A stretch of DNA of 44,314 nt from Candidatus Altarchaeota archaeon (GTDB taxonomy: Archaea > Altiarchaeota > Altiarchaeia > IMC4 > QMZM01). Below the pieces are notes generated by a model. The model made no database searches, was not told where the DNA came from, and saw nothing but the letters and a program-made list of their open reading frames with translations. Positions 1 to 7,375 of this stretch are shown in pieces. Numbering within the stretch: position 1 is the stretch's first letter; each line of letters begins with the position of its first letter. The stretch is from NCBI GenBank assembly GCA_016931955.1, contig JAFGDV010000043.1, positions 1 to 44,314 of the forward strand. Direction: 5' to 3'. Position numbers and translations under genes: made by a program.

Positions 1-4
1 ACGT

Positions 5-44
5 CGCAATTCCTCCGTGGACTAAAGTCCACGGTATCCTTGCG
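5..44. repeat. Hairpin repeat, IS200/IS605-end-like
   Basis: A perfect 9-bp inverted repeat (CCGTGGACT and AGTCCACGG, separated by AA, positions 15-34) is flanked by a second 5-bp pair, CGCAA at 5-9 and TTGCG at 40-44, giving a two-stage stem with an internal loop. The shape and the flanking words (GCAATTC before, TAT-CC-TTGC after) resemble the subterminal hairpins of IS200/IS605-type elements in archaea. Two related hairpins occur at the other end of the window (44243-44262 and 44291-44314). No tnpA or tnpB is visible here, so the transposon link is inference. Confidence 0.6.
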
Positions 45-52
45 AGTTTGTA

Positions 53-934
53 ATGAAACACATAACAATTGCATTAATCACGTCACTGTTGCTGCTCAGC
101 GGATGCACACAGGAAACACCGGAAAATACGACAACACAGACAAAGTACTGCGACGCACAAACACCCTGCACAGAGGGAGACTGCATCCAATTCGAAGAAA
201 TGAGTTACGCATACTGCTACACAGGAGACCCCTGCCAAAAATGCCCCACAAAAAAATGCAACATCATAGAAACAAACCCAAAACAGATAACATGCACCAC
301 AGAATACTGCACAGAAAAAACACTGGAAAACTGTGACACAAAAAAAGTAAACATAACAGGAGAAATCAAACCCAGCAAAACACTATTCCTATGCAACATA
401 GAAAACAAAACAATAAAATACACGTGGCTAGGAAACTGCATACAAATCACCAACCCAGAAAACATACCACCCGAGACGATAAACAAAAAAGCAGAAATCA
501 TCGGCACAATCAACGCCTCCAAAGGAGAAATCTGCGGCGCCACACGAGTCGAACAATGCGCAGGAAAATACCACCCAACAAAGATAAAAATAGAAAAAAT
601 CAAAGTCAAAGAAGAAACGACGACTACCATGACGACCACGACAACCATGACGACGACAATAGGCTGCCCACCAATAACAACGCCAAGCCAATGCACAGAC
701 ACCGACAGAGGAATAGACACACAACAAAAAGGAACAATCACAGGATTCATCGGAATGCCCAGCGCAAGCTACAACCACACAGACACCTGCCTAAACCAGA
801 CAACAATAAAAGAATACTACTGCAATAGAACCTGCAACTGCCGCGGAGAATGCATAATCAGAGAGGCCAGCAAAGAAATAAAGTGCCCAGAAGGCTACTA
901 TTGTGCTGACGGAGAATGCAAGAAAAACATGTGA
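53..934 (+). CDS. Cys-rich, Thr-linker lipoprotein (unknown function)
   Basis: This is a 293-residue secreted lipoprotein: residues 1-18 form a hydrophobic signal ending in the lipobox LLSGC, so Cys18 is the likely lipid anchor. The mature part has many cysteines, a middle domain with spaced Cys pairs (disulfide- or metal-stabilised), a poly-Thr linker near residues 187-203, and a C-terminal Cys-rich module with the pattern C-x-D-x-D...KGT...DTC...EYYC...C-x-C...GEC. That last module recurs in the lipoprotein at 1974-2729 and resembles a module I recall from cell-surface proteins of uncultured archaea. The Thr run is a typical O-glycosylated stalk. Its 3' end converges on the Cache gene 18 bp away. 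The coding strand is very A-rich. No enzymatic motif is recognised, and the function is unknown. Confidence 0.85.
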   Translation: MKHITIALITSLLLLSGCTQETPENTTTQTKYCDAQTPCTEGDCIQFEEMSYAYCYTGDPCQKCPTKKCNIIETNPKQITCTTEYCTEKTLENCDTKKVNITGEIKPSKTLFLCNIENKTIKYTWLGNCIQITNPENIPPETINKKAEIIGTINASKGEICGATRVEQCAGKYHPTKIKIEKIKVKEETTTTMTTTTTMTTTIGCPPITTPSQCTDTDRGIDTQQKGTITGFIGMPSASYNHTDTCLNQTTIKEYYCNRTCNCRGECIIREASKEIKCPEGYYCADGECKKNM

Positions 935-935
935 C

Positions 936-967
936 CACAAAAAAGAAGACGACTAAGAGAAGTCGTC
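936..967 (-). terminator. Hairpin terminator between convergent genes
   Basis: An inverted repeat GACGACT (948-954) and AGTCGTC (961-967) with a 6-nt loop is followed, reading the minus strand, by a T-rich run (TTCTTTTTT). It overlaps the last codons and stop of the Cache lipoprotein gene and lies in the 18-bp gap between convergent genes, so it may terminate both transcripts. This is a sequence-based prediction only. Confidence 0.45.
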
Positions 968-1909
968 CTCGTAGGCGGTCACCAGGATAATCCAATCCCA
1001 GTCAGGGAAATAAGAGAAAGCCGCAACCTTCCTCTCCGCCTCAGAATCCCAACTATCCTTCCAAGTGTAATAATACACGCCAGTCTCCCAATCACGCAAG
1101 TACTCAGCCCTATCAATAATGTCCTGGATGAATAAAGTACCATTCGACATCCTAAAATGTCTGATATTCTCCCCATCCCTCCGCCTCTCGTATGAGAGAA
1201 CATAGTCCCCATCTGAATCAATAATCCAAAAATAGCCCCGATCCCCAGTAGATACCTTAGCAAGGTTATTCTTCACTGTCTCCTGGTACTCATTCTCAGG
1301 AACCCCGACAGCTAATACTCCGATGACCTTATTATTATCATCCCTGATAGGCTCATAGGCAGTCAAATAGTATCCATTAACCATAAATGCCCTACCATAA
1401 TAAGTCTGACCCTTCATCACCGTCTCATAAACCACGGAATCAGAAGGGATATAAGTGCCGACAGCGCGCGAACCATCCAGATTAAGAACATTAGTGGAGA
1501 CCCTCAACAAACCATTAGGGATGACCTGAAAAATAGTGGCAGTACCGCCAACCATAGACTGGACGTCGTCAACGACCTCATAGTTATAGGCGACGTCCCT
1601 GCCATTGATCTGAAAAGCCGAAACAGATATATCCTGACGCGCCCCAGTGACCTGATTAACCACTGTAAAATCCATCTCCTTCGAAAAATTAAGATATGGT
1701 TTGCCCTCAGAATAAAGAACACTCCGAGCAACATTCAAGTCAGAGTTAACCTTGCTCTGAGCAATCTCATAGACGTTCTCAGCATACTTCGAGGCAAGCA
1801 AGGCTTCCTCACTCAACCGATCCTCCAAAACAGAAGAATCCCTCCCCTCACCAACACAGCCAACAAACAAAAACAACAACAAAAACGAAAACAAAACACG
1901 AAAATCCAT
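953..1909 (-). CDS. Cache-domain lipoprotein (extracellular sensor/binding domain)
   Basis: The 318-residue product starts with a signal peptide ending LFVGC (lipid anchor about Cys18). The rest matches the Cache_3-Cache_2 type of extracellular ligand-binding domain: a helix at about 30-60, then PAS-like halves containing GTYIPSDS, YYGRAFMVNGYY, YEPIRD and VIGVLAVGVP, followed by a second half with GDRGYFWIIDSDGDYV and WIILVTAYEDDF. Such domains usually sit in front of a membrane helix and a kinase or methyl-accepting domain. This protein ends after the sensor domain and has neither, so it is a free lipid-anchored Cache protein that may pass ligand information to a partner or act as a binding protein. 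The upstream gap (1910-1973) is A/T-rich promoter DNA shared with the divergent lipoprotein gene. Confidence 0.85.
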   Translation of the reverse strand: MDFRVLFSFLLLFLFVGCVGEGRDSSVLEDRLSEEALLASKYAENVYEIAQSKVNSDLNVARSVLYSEGKPYLNFSKEMDFTVVNQVTGARQDISVSAFQINGRDVAYNYEVVDDVQSMVGGTATIFQVIPNGLLRVSTNVLNLDGSRAVGTYIPSDSVVYETVMKGQTYYGRAFMVNGYYLTAYEPIRDDNNKVIGVLAVGVPENEYQETVKNNLAKVSTGDRGYFWIIDSDGDYVLSYERRRDGENIRHFRMSNGTLFIQDIIDRAEYLRDWETGVYYYTWKDSWDSEAERKVAAFSYFPDWDWIILVTAYEDDFS

Positions 1910-1973
1910 AAAAAACTATTACAACAAACAACAATAAAAAGATTAAATACTGGGAGAAGTAAATAGTAGTGAG

Positions 1974-2729
1974 ATGAAAGCAGACCTGAAGACACTACAA
2001 ATACTAACAACAACACTAATACTGCTATGTGGATGCACCATAGAAGAAACAGAAGACACGACGACGAGGATAAAAGTGAGAACAGTGCCCGAGACAACGA
2101 CGACCACAACGACAACGACGACAACAACAACCATACCGCCAGGATACTGCATAGACTCAGACAACGGAGAAAACCCCTTCCAAAAAGGAACAACCGAAGA
2201 ATACGGCGGAGCCACCAGAGAAGACACCTGCACAGACGAAAAAACACTAATAGAATGGGTCTGCGAAAACAACAAAGCAAAAAACATAACACACCACTGC
2301 CTACAAGGATGCACAGAAGGAAGATGCCAACTAACAAGCACGACAACGACAACAACAATGACCACTACAACCAAGAAAACGACGACTAGCAGCACAACGA
2401 CCAGCACAACAACGACAACCACAACGAGCAGTACGACGACTAGTACTACCACGACGACAACAAGCACAACGACTACGACGACTACAACAACTACAACCTC
2501 GACGACTACGACGATACCCTACAGGCCGCCGCCGTGCGGCAACTACGGAGACATAGACGATGACGGATACGTGACAGAAGAAGACGTAGAAGAAATAACC
2601 CAAAACATGGAAACCACGCCACTGAACAGAGGAGACGTCAACGCAAACGGGATAATAGACCCCACAGACATCGCACTAATAATACAATACGTCAACCGAC
2701 AAACAGACACCTTCACAGCATGCAGATAA
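1974..2729 (+). CDS. Thr-linker lipoprotein with dockerin-like C-terminus
   Basis: This 251-residue product has a signal peptide with lipobox LLCGC (Cys21). Mature order: a short spacer; a Thr-rich linker (about 42-54); a Cys-rich module (about 57-122; CIDSD, KGT, DTC, EWVC, C-x-x-GC-x-x-GRC) homologous to the C-terminal module of the protein at 53-934; a long poly-Thr/Ser linker (about 123-180); and a C-terminal pair of calcium-loop motifs, DIDDDGYVTEEDV and DVNANGIIDPTDI, each followed by a short helix. This is the duplicated F-hand arrangement of type I dockerin. Dockerins bind cohesins in known systems, but no cohesin is visible here. A TATA-like TTAAATA (about 1942-1948) lies roughly 26-32 nt upstream of the ATG, which suggests a leaderless or very short-leader mRNA. 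TrmO follows 7 bp later on the same strand. Confidence 0.85.
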   Translation: MKADLKTLQILTTTLILLCGCTIEETEDTTTRIKVRTVPETTTTTTTTTTTTTIPPGYCIDSDNGENPFQKGTTEEYGGATREDTCTDEKTLIEWVCENNKAKNITHHCLQGCTEGRCQLTSTTTTTTMTTTTKKTTTSSTTTSTTTTTTTSSTTTSTTTTTTSTTTTTTTTTTTSTTTTIPYRPPPCGNYGDIDDDGYVTEEDVEEITQNMETTPLNRGDVNANGIIDPTDIALIIQYVNRQTDTFTACR

Positions 2730-2736
2730 AAAAAAG

Positions 2737-3177
2737 ATGAAGTACACACCCATAGGACGAATACACACACCCTACCGACTGGGAGACGAAGTGCCGAGAC
2801 AAGCAGCACTATCCGAGACAGAAGGACTCATAGAAGTATACCCAGAATACGCTGAAGGATTGAAGGACTTGGAAGGATTCACACACATCATAGTACTATA
2901 CCTATTCGACAAAATAAGGGGATACGATCTAACAGTCACAACACCCTGGGACGAAAAACAGAGAGGACTATTCGCAACCAGAGCACCGAGAAGACCCAAC
3001 CCCATAGGAATATCAACAGTAGAAATAAAAGAGATAAAAGAAAACAAGATAAAAATCAAAGGAGTCGACATGCTAGACCAAACACCCCTCCTAGACATAA
3101 AACCCTACATACCAGAAATAGACGAAAGAAAAAACACAAAAACAGGATGGATAGAAGACAAAATACAGAAAAAATGA
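2737..3177 (+). CDS. trmO: tRNA (adenine(37)-N6)-methyltransferase TrmO
   Basis: This 146-residue protein belongs to the TrmO/TsaA (YaeB, AF_0241) family, which uses S-adenosylmethionine to methylate N6 of t6A37 in some threonine-type tRNAs. Family signatures are visible throughout: the start IGRIHTPY, the strand EGLKDLEGFTHIIVLYLF, the central RGLFATRAPRRPNPIGIS motif (residues about 81-98, the most conserved block) and the C-terminal LDQTPLLDIKPYIPE. The length equals a stand-alone archaeal TrmO without the extra bacterial C-terminal domain. It lies between a lipoprotein gene and the flavodoxin-like gene, overlapping the latter by 4 bp (ATGA), so translation is probably coupled. Confidence 0.93.
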   Translation: MKYTPIGRIHTPYRLGDEVPRQAALSETEGLIEVYPEYAEGLKDLEGFTHIIVLYLFDKIRGYDLTVTTPWDEKQRGLFATRAPRRPNPIGISTVEIKEIKENKIKIKGVDMLDQTPLLDIKPYIPEIDERKNTKTGWIEDKIQKK

Positions 3178-3620
3178 AAACACTGATAGCATATTATTCA
3201 AGGACCGGTAACAACAAAAAAATAGCTGAAAAATTAAGGGAAAAACTAGGATGCGACATAGACGAGATACAAGAAGAAGGAAAACCCGGGCTACTGAAGG
3301 CCGGACTAAGCGCCCTACTGAAGAAAAAAACAAAGATCAAGACAGAAAAAAATCCAGAAAACTATGATTTAACAGTGGTGGTTTCACCGATATGGGGTGG
3401 CGTGATAACCCCCGCAGCAAGAACCTACCTACAAGAGAACAGTGACAAAATAAAGGAGGTAGCGTTTCTCTCAGTGTCGGGAAGCGGGGAAGAAAACAAG
3501 AAAGCATTAGAAGACTTCGAGAAGACGATAGGAAAAAAGACAAAGGCTGCACTTCTATTGAAGGACAAAGAAGAACAAGAAAAAAAACTGGAAAAATTCG
3601 CTGAAGGCCTAAAAGACTAA
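3174..3620 (+). CDS. Flavodoxin-like protein
   Basis: This 148-residue protein has a flavodoxin fold. The N-terminus TLIAYYSRTGNNKKIAE carries the phosphate-binding loop (S-R-T-G-N) that holds FMN phosphate, the middle has YDLTVVVSPIWGGVITP where the flavin-stacking loop (PIWGG) is expected, and a third loop (SVSGSGEENK) follows. It probably moves one or two electrons in the cytoplasm, but its partner is unknown. The chosen ATG at 3174 overlaps the trmO stop (ATGA). A longer reading from 3147 would extend back inside trmO and adds no conserved sequence. The C-terminal third is Lys/Glu-rich. The stop overlaps the convergent cytosine deaminase gene by 4 bp. Confidence 0.88.
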   Translation: MKTLIAYYSRTGNNKKIAEKLREKLGCDIDEIQEEGKPGLLKAGLSALLKKKTKIKTEKNPENYDLTVVVSPIWGGVITPAARTYLQENSDKIKEVAFLSVSGSGEENKKALEDFEKTIGKKTKAALLLKDKEEQEKKLEKFAEGLKD

Positions 3621-4060
3621 CCCAGTTCGCCTACGTCCTCATTCCACAGAGGGGGATTCAAGGCGATAAAGTCACGCATCAACTGAATGCATTCCTTATC
3701 GTTTAAGACGACGACCTCCACGCCCCTACTCCTCAGATAATCCTCAGGGCCCTGGAAGTTAACGTTCTCGCCGACAACCACCTTAGGGATCTTGTACAAT
3801 AGAATGGCGCCACTGCACATGTCGCAGGGCGAGAGAGTGGAGTACAGGATACAACGACGATATTCCTCTGCAGTAAGTCGGCCAGCGTTCTCCAAACAAT
3901 CCATCTCAGCGTGAAGAGTAGGGCTATTATTCTGAACCCGCCTATTACGGCCCCTTCCGACGATCCTACCATCCAAGACGAGAACCGAGCCAATAGGGAT
4001 GCCACCCTCATCCAAGCCCTTCCTGGCCTCAACAACAGCCTCACTCAAGAACTCGTCCAT
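3617..4060 (-). CDS. Cytosine deaminase, yeast Fcy1-type
   Basis: This 147-residue zinc-dependent deaminase is closely similar in pattern to yeast cytosine deaminase. The zinc site is His50-Ala-Glu52 (HAEMDCLENAGRL) plus Cys79 and Cys82 (TLSPCDMC). Glu52 is the proton shuttle. The conserved VVGENVNF and the C-terminal PPLWNEDVGE match the Fcy1 substrate-lid region rather than tRNA or guanine deaminases. The expected reaction is cytosine to uracil plus ammonia. The gene starts 16 bp inside the 3' end of the RuBisCO gene, so the two are translationally coupled. Free cytosine is a product of nucleoside-monophosphate phosphorylase acting on CMP in the archaeal pathway that feeds RuBisCO, so the pairing makes metabolic sense (inference). 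A broader (d)CMP or guanine specificity cannot be fully excluded. Confidence 0.85.
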   Translation of the reverse strand: MDEFLSEAVVEARKGLDEGGIPIGSVLVLDGRIVGRGRNRRVQNNSPTLHAEMDCLENAGRLTAEEYRRCILYSTLSPCDMCSGAILLYKIPKVVVGENVNFQGPEDYLRSRGVEVVVLNDKECIQLMRDFIALNPPLWNEDVGELG

Positions 4061-5280
4061 TTTTCAAGGGCAGCCTTCAATTCAGGATGAGAGCCGGCAT
4101 ATTCCTGCAAGGAGATGTTCTCCATGACTGCGTCAACGGCCTGACGCATGGCTACTGCACCATTCCGCGTCCCCTGAGGATGACCGTGGACGCCGCCGCC
4201 AGCCTGAATGATAACGTCACAGCCCATCAACTCAACCAACGGAGGAACCAATCCAGGATGCAGGCCGCCGGAGCTGACAGGGAAAACAGGTTTAAGGTCG
4301 AAGAAAGAGCCAACGATGGCGTCACGGATCCCCAGGACCTCCTGCCTGGGACCCTCCATCTTACCCACACCAGTGCCGATATGCAGCTGATCCACGCCGA
4401 CAAGACGAGAAAGCTTGGCGAGAACCAACATGGAGATACCATGCTTCTTATTTCTGGTGAAGGCCGCATGCATCGCCCTATGACCATGGATCACAAGACC
4501 AAGATCGGCTTTGATAAGAGCCTGAAGACCGGAAAAACCAACAGTGACTATGTCGACCATCACATACCTACCCCCATGATCGCGGACAAACTCAGCTCGA
4601 CGAAGCATCTCCCCAGTCTCAGAAGAGACATTAGGCATATACACCTTCCCCTCACCAGACTCCTCCTCGGCGCGATCACGAGCCTCCAAGGTTTTAAGGA
4701 CACGCTCCTCAAAGGGATTAAACCTCTGACTGGTGAGGTTCTCATCATCCTTGACGATGTCACAGCCACCCACCCAAGATTCATAGGCTACCTCAGCATG
4801 TCTGCCGGAAGGCAAACCAAGCTTCGGCTTGATGATGGTGCCCACAAGAGGCCTCTTCCTCACCCCAAGAAGACCCCTCACGCCATATATGCCAAACTCA
4901 GGACCAGGGAAAGACCTGGCAAGCTTCTTCGGGAAAAAAACGTCGACGAGGCGAAGGTTCTCGACCGCCTTCATGCCGAAGATATTGCCAGCAACACTGC
5001 TCAAGATGCAGGGCATGTTCTCGGCCTCGAACAAATCAGAGGGATAGGCTATGGAAACCATTCCTTTGTCTATCTCAAAGACATGAGGACCCAGCTTTTC
5101 CCCGATACCAGAGTCCATGGTAGAGATGTCAGTCCAAGTACCGATAGAAGACTCCGCCGCAATATCCTCGCACGCCGATTCGATAGAAGAACCTGGGGAA
5201 GGCTCCACAAAAAACCTGCAGACCAGGTCACTACTGGAAGGCCTATAGTTGAGGTCAATGAAAGACATCTTAGATATCAC
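4045..5280 (-). CDS. rbcL: RuBisCO large subunit, archaeal form III type
   Basis: This 411-residue RuBisCO keeps all the active-site residues I can check: Lys151 and Lys153 (TIIKPKLGL), the carbamylated Lys177 with Asp179 and Glu180 (GGCDIVKDDE), His267-Arg268 (HGHRAMH), His300 (QLHIGT), loop-6 Lys307 (GVGKMEG), Ser337 (SSGGLHPG), the GGG phosphate loop at 361-363, and Asn99 and Trp49 in the N-terminal domain. A real carboxylase is therefore expected, not a RuBisCO-like protein. Archaeal form III enzymes take ribulose-1,5-bisphosphate made from AMP/CMP-derived ribose-1,5-bisphosphate, or from phosphoribulokinase in some methanogens. None of those partner genes lies in the window, so the subtype is unsettled. 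The GTG start at 5280 overlaps the hisB stop by 4 bp, and an internal ATG at 5268 is the alternative. The cytosine deaminase gene overlaps its 3' end. Confidence 0.93.
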   Translation of the reverse strand: MISKMSFIDLNYRPSSSDLVCRFFVEPSPGSSIESACEDIAAESSIGTWTDISTMDSGIGEKLGPHVFEIDKGMVSIAYPSDLFEAENMPCILSSVAGNIFGMKAVENLRLVDVFFPKKLARSFPGPEFGIYGVRGLLGVRKRPLVGTIIKPKLGLPSGRHAEVAYESWVGGCDIVKDDENLTSQRFNPFEERVLKTLEARDRAEEESGEGKVYMPNVSSETGEMLRRAEFVRDHGGRYVMVDIVTVGFSGLQALIKADLGLVIHGHRAMHAAFTRNKKHGISMLVLAKLSRLVGVDQLHIGTGVGKMEGPRQEVLGIRDAIVGSFFDLKPVFPVSSGGLHPGLVPPLVELMGCDVIIQAGGGVHGHPQGTRNGAVAMRQAVDAVMENISLQEYAGSHPELKAALEKWTSS

Positions 5281-5861
5281 AGAACACCCTTCGTAGAGGG
5301 AGTGTCTCCATGGATCACGCGAGAGGCCTCATAGAGTGCCTTAGCTAACGCCTTAAAGCAGGCTTCGACCTTGTGATGGTCGTTGACGCCGTCAACGGTG
5401 ATGTGTAGGTTAAGTTTACCATTAGAGGTGAAGGAATCGAAGAAGTGGGGGAGAGCCTCCTTAGAGACATCCCCGAGCTTCGCTTCCTTGAACTCTGAGA
5501 AAGGGATATCGACCCGAGCATAGGCCCTGCCAGAAAGGTCAAGGGCGACATGCGCCAAAGCATCATCCATGGGAACACAACAAGAACCCATCCGTGCAAT
5601 GCCCTTCTTGTCATCAAGAGCCTTATCAAGGGCCTGACCCAAGCATATGCCAAGGTCCTCAACAAGATGATGGTCGTCGACTTCAACGTCCCCTGAGGCG
5701 TTAATCTTCAAGTCAAAACGAGAATGCTTAGAAAAATTCTCCAACATGTGATTCATGAACTTGAGGGGAGTCTTTATCTCGGATCTACCCACGCCGTCGA
5801 GGTTCAATTCAAGGCTTATCTGGGTCTCCTCCGTCTTTCTCACAACATTTGAGGTTCTCAT
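5277..5861 (-). CDS. hisB: Imidazoleglycerol-phosphate dehydratase
   Basis: This 194-residue monofunctional HisB has the usual length of the archaeal enzyme. It dehydrates imidazole glycerol phosphate to imidazole acetol phosphate, the sixth step of histidine synthesis. The duplicated metal-ligand motifs are present: FMNHMLENFSKHS (His38), DVEVDDHHLVEDLG (His63-His64, Glu67), then VALDLSGR, PHFFDSF (His137) and the second DDHH-like block NDHHKVEACFKALAKAL. It is the first gene of a tight operon with RuBisCO and cytosine deaminase. No other his gene is in the window, so the grouping is not a histidine operon. It is divergent from livG across a 76-bp A/T-rich promoter region. Confidence 0.95.
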   Translation of the reverse strand: MRTSNVVRKTEETQISLELNLDGVGRSEIKTPLKFMNHMLENFSKHSRFDLKINASGDVEVDDHHLVEDLGICLGQALDKALDDKKGIARMGSCCVPMDDALAHVALDLSGRAYARVDIPFSEFKEAKLGDVSKEALPHFFDSFTSNGKLNLHITVDGVNDHHKVEACFKALAKALYEASRVIHGDTPSTKGVL

Positions 5862-5937
5862 CTTCGCTCAGTAAATATTAAGAACAATATAATTAATACG
5901 TTAATTGTATATAGTTATTACACGAATGTGATGATAA
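5862..5937. promoter_or_regulatory. Divergent promoter region hisB / livG
   Basis: The 76-bp gap between divergent genes is very A/T-rich, with several TATA-like words, including GTATATAG near 5907-5914 for livG. It contains the inverted repeat AATTAA-TACG-TTAATT at 5891-5906, which could be an operator but could also arise by chance in such A/T-rich DNA. A short GTGATG precedes the livG ATG. Confidence 0.45.
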
Positions 5938-6666
5938 ATGCTTTCCGTACAAAACGTAAGCAAACACTTTGACGGCATAACAGCAATAAAAGACGTAAGC
6001 TTCAAGATAGAGAAAGGGGAGATAGTGGGGTTGGTGGGGCCGAACGGTGCGGGAAAATCAACGCTGCTGAACGTTATAAGCGGGGTCTATCTGCCAGACC
6101 AGGGAAAGATCATATTCGATGGAATGGATATAACAGACCACAGCCCAGACAAGGTATGCAAGCTCGGCATAGCGAAGACATTCCAGCTCGTGCAATCCTT
6201 CCCGGAGCTGACCGCGTTACAGAACGTGACAGTGGGAGCACTATTCGGGAACTCAGGCAAGATAGGGATGAAAGAAGCCAAAGAAAAAGCGGAGAAAAAA
6301 CTGGAATACGTAGGCTACCCGATGGAGAAAAAAGACCACCAAGTGAAAAACCTGAACGTCGTCGAACTCAAGAGGATACAGCTTGCAAGGGCCCTGGCAA
6401 CCGACCCGAAGCTGATCCTATTGGATGAAGTAACCACTGGATTGAACCCGAAGGAAAGCAATGATGCTGTCTCCTTGATACAGAAGATCAGGGGAGAAGG
6501 GATAACGATACTGATGGTAGAGCACGTGATGAGGATCATAATGAATGTCTCGGACAAGATAGTGGTACTACACCACGGAGAAAAGATGGCTGAAGGAACA
6601 CCCAAGGAGATAGCAAAAGACGACAAGGTCATAAACTCCTACCTTGGGGAAAAAACCTACATGTGA
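5938..6666 (+). CDS. livG: ABC transporter ATPase, LivG type
   Basis: This 242-residue ATPase belongs to the branched-chain amino-acid (HAAT) importer family. The Walker A motif GPNGAGKST lies at about residues 34-42, the Q-loop region follows TFQLVQSFPELTALQN, Walker B is LILLDEVTTGLNP at about 160, and the H-loop is EHVMRIIM. The ABC signature is LNVVELKR instead of LSGGQQR. LivG proteins often deviate here, so I do not read it as inactivation. Together with LivF it forms the cytoplasmic ATPase pair that drives the LivH-LivM permease. livG and livF lie head-to-tail on the plus strand, 4 bp apart, and converge on livM. Substrate assignment (Leu/Ile/Val, aromatic acids or others) is not possible from sequence. 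Confidence 0.9.
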   Translation: MLSVQNVSKHFDGITAIKDVSFKIEKGEIVGLVGPNGAGKSTLLNVISGVYLPDQGKIIFDGMDITDHSPDKVCKLGIAKTFQLVQSFPELTALQNVTVGALFGNSGKIGMKEAKEKAEKKLEYVGYPMEKKDHQVKNLNVVELKRIQLARALATDPKLILLDEVTTGLNPKESNDAVSLIQKIRGEGITILMVEHVMRIIMNVSDKIVVLHHGEKMAEGTPKEIAKDDKVINSYLGEKTYM

Positions 6667-6670
6667 CAAA

Positions 6671-7375
6671 ATGCTCGAAGTAAAAGAACTGAGTGTATTC
6701 TACGGAAAGGTGCAGGTGATCTGGGACACAACATTCAAGGTAAAAGAAGGAGAGGTTGTGACATTGCTGGGCTCCAACGGAGCGGGGAAGACAACGACAG
6801 TAAAAACCATACAGGGACTGCTCAAACCGAAAACAGGGACAATAAAATTCAACGACAAAAAAATAGGGGGGCTGCCGGCGTACAAGATAGTTGAGGAAGG
6901 GATCGCTTTGGTCCCTGAGGGAAGGGAGATCTTCCCTAAGATGACTGTGCAAGAAAACCTTGCACTGGGGGCGTATGTTTCAAGGGCGAAGGAAAAGATA
7001 GGTGAAAACCTCGGATGGGTATTCTGTCTCTTCCCGAAGCTGGAGGAGAGGAAAAAACAATTGGCTGGAACCATGAGCGGCGGAGAACAGCAGATGCTCG
7101 CCATAGCCCGCGCATTGATGTCGAAGCCACGGCTGCTGATGCTGGACGAGCCCTCACTGGGGCTTGCGCCGATGATAGTATTACAGGTCTTTTGCATAAT
7201 CGAAAAACTTAAAGAAGAAGGGGTTACGATCCTGCTCGTAGAGCAGAACATACACCATGCCCTCGAGATCTCAGACAGAGCCTACGTCATGGAGAAAGGA
7301 AAGATCATATTGGAAGGAAAAGGTGTAGAACTGCTGAAAGACAAATACGTGAAAAAAGCCTACCTAGGAGCCTGA
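6671..7375 (+). CDS. livF: ABC transporter ATPase, LivF type
   Basis: This 234-residue second ATPase of the HAAT importer has Walker A GSNGAGKT, a canonical signature MSGGEQQ followed by AIARALM, Walker B LLMLDEPSLGLAP and H-loop VEQNIHHAL. The N-terminus MLEVKELSVFYGKVQVI and the motif ALVPEGREIFPKMTVQENL are typical of LivF. The ATG at 6671 is chosen because it begins the conserved MLEVKEL strand, 4 bp after the livG stop. A start at 6644 would lie inside livG. The last 12 bp overlap the convergent livM gene, so the two halves of this transporter are transcribed towards each other. Confidence 0.93.
   Translation: MLEVKELSVFYGKVQVIWDTTFKVKEGEVVTLLGSNGAGKTTTVKTIQGLLKPKTGTIKFNDKKIGGLPAYKIVEEGIALVPEGREIFPKMTVQENLALGAYVSRAKEKIGENLGWVFCLFPKLEERKKQLAGTMSGGEQQMLAIARALMSKPRLLMLDEPSLGLAPMIVLQVFCIIEKLKEEGVTILLVEQNIHHALEISDRAYVMEKGKIILEGKGVELLKDKYVKKAYLGA

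Noticed and set aside
2338..2515. Repetitive ACG/ACA/ACT DNA that looks like a microsatellite or CRISPR-like array
   Set aside because: It lies in frame within a lipoprotein and encodes a poly-Thr linker; no fixed repeat-spacer unit exists. The same applies to 26535-26685, 29040-29110 and 41085-41175.
1..3620. A-rich coding strand of the first genes as evidence of horizontal transfer
   Set aside because: The bias runs through TrmO and flavodoxin as well as Thr/Asn/Lys-rich lipoproteins, so amino-acid composition and local strand bias explain it. Codon statistics could not be computed here.
4087..5334. A long open frame on the plus strand opposite the RuBisCO gene
   Set aside because: It is the mirror of a strongly conserved gene on the minus strand, and the deduced protein has no recognisable domain. 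Long antisense frames arise from codon bias.
5891..5906. AATTAA-TACG-TTAATT as an operator
   Set aside because: Both arms are only A/T and short, and the region is A/T-rich promoter DNA, so chance is likely. Kept only as a weak note in the promoter feature.
5938..6666. LivG lacking a canonical LSGGQ signature, possibly a dead gene
   Set aside because: Walker A and B and the H-loop are intact, and LivG relatives commonly have altered signatures, so loss of function is not supported.
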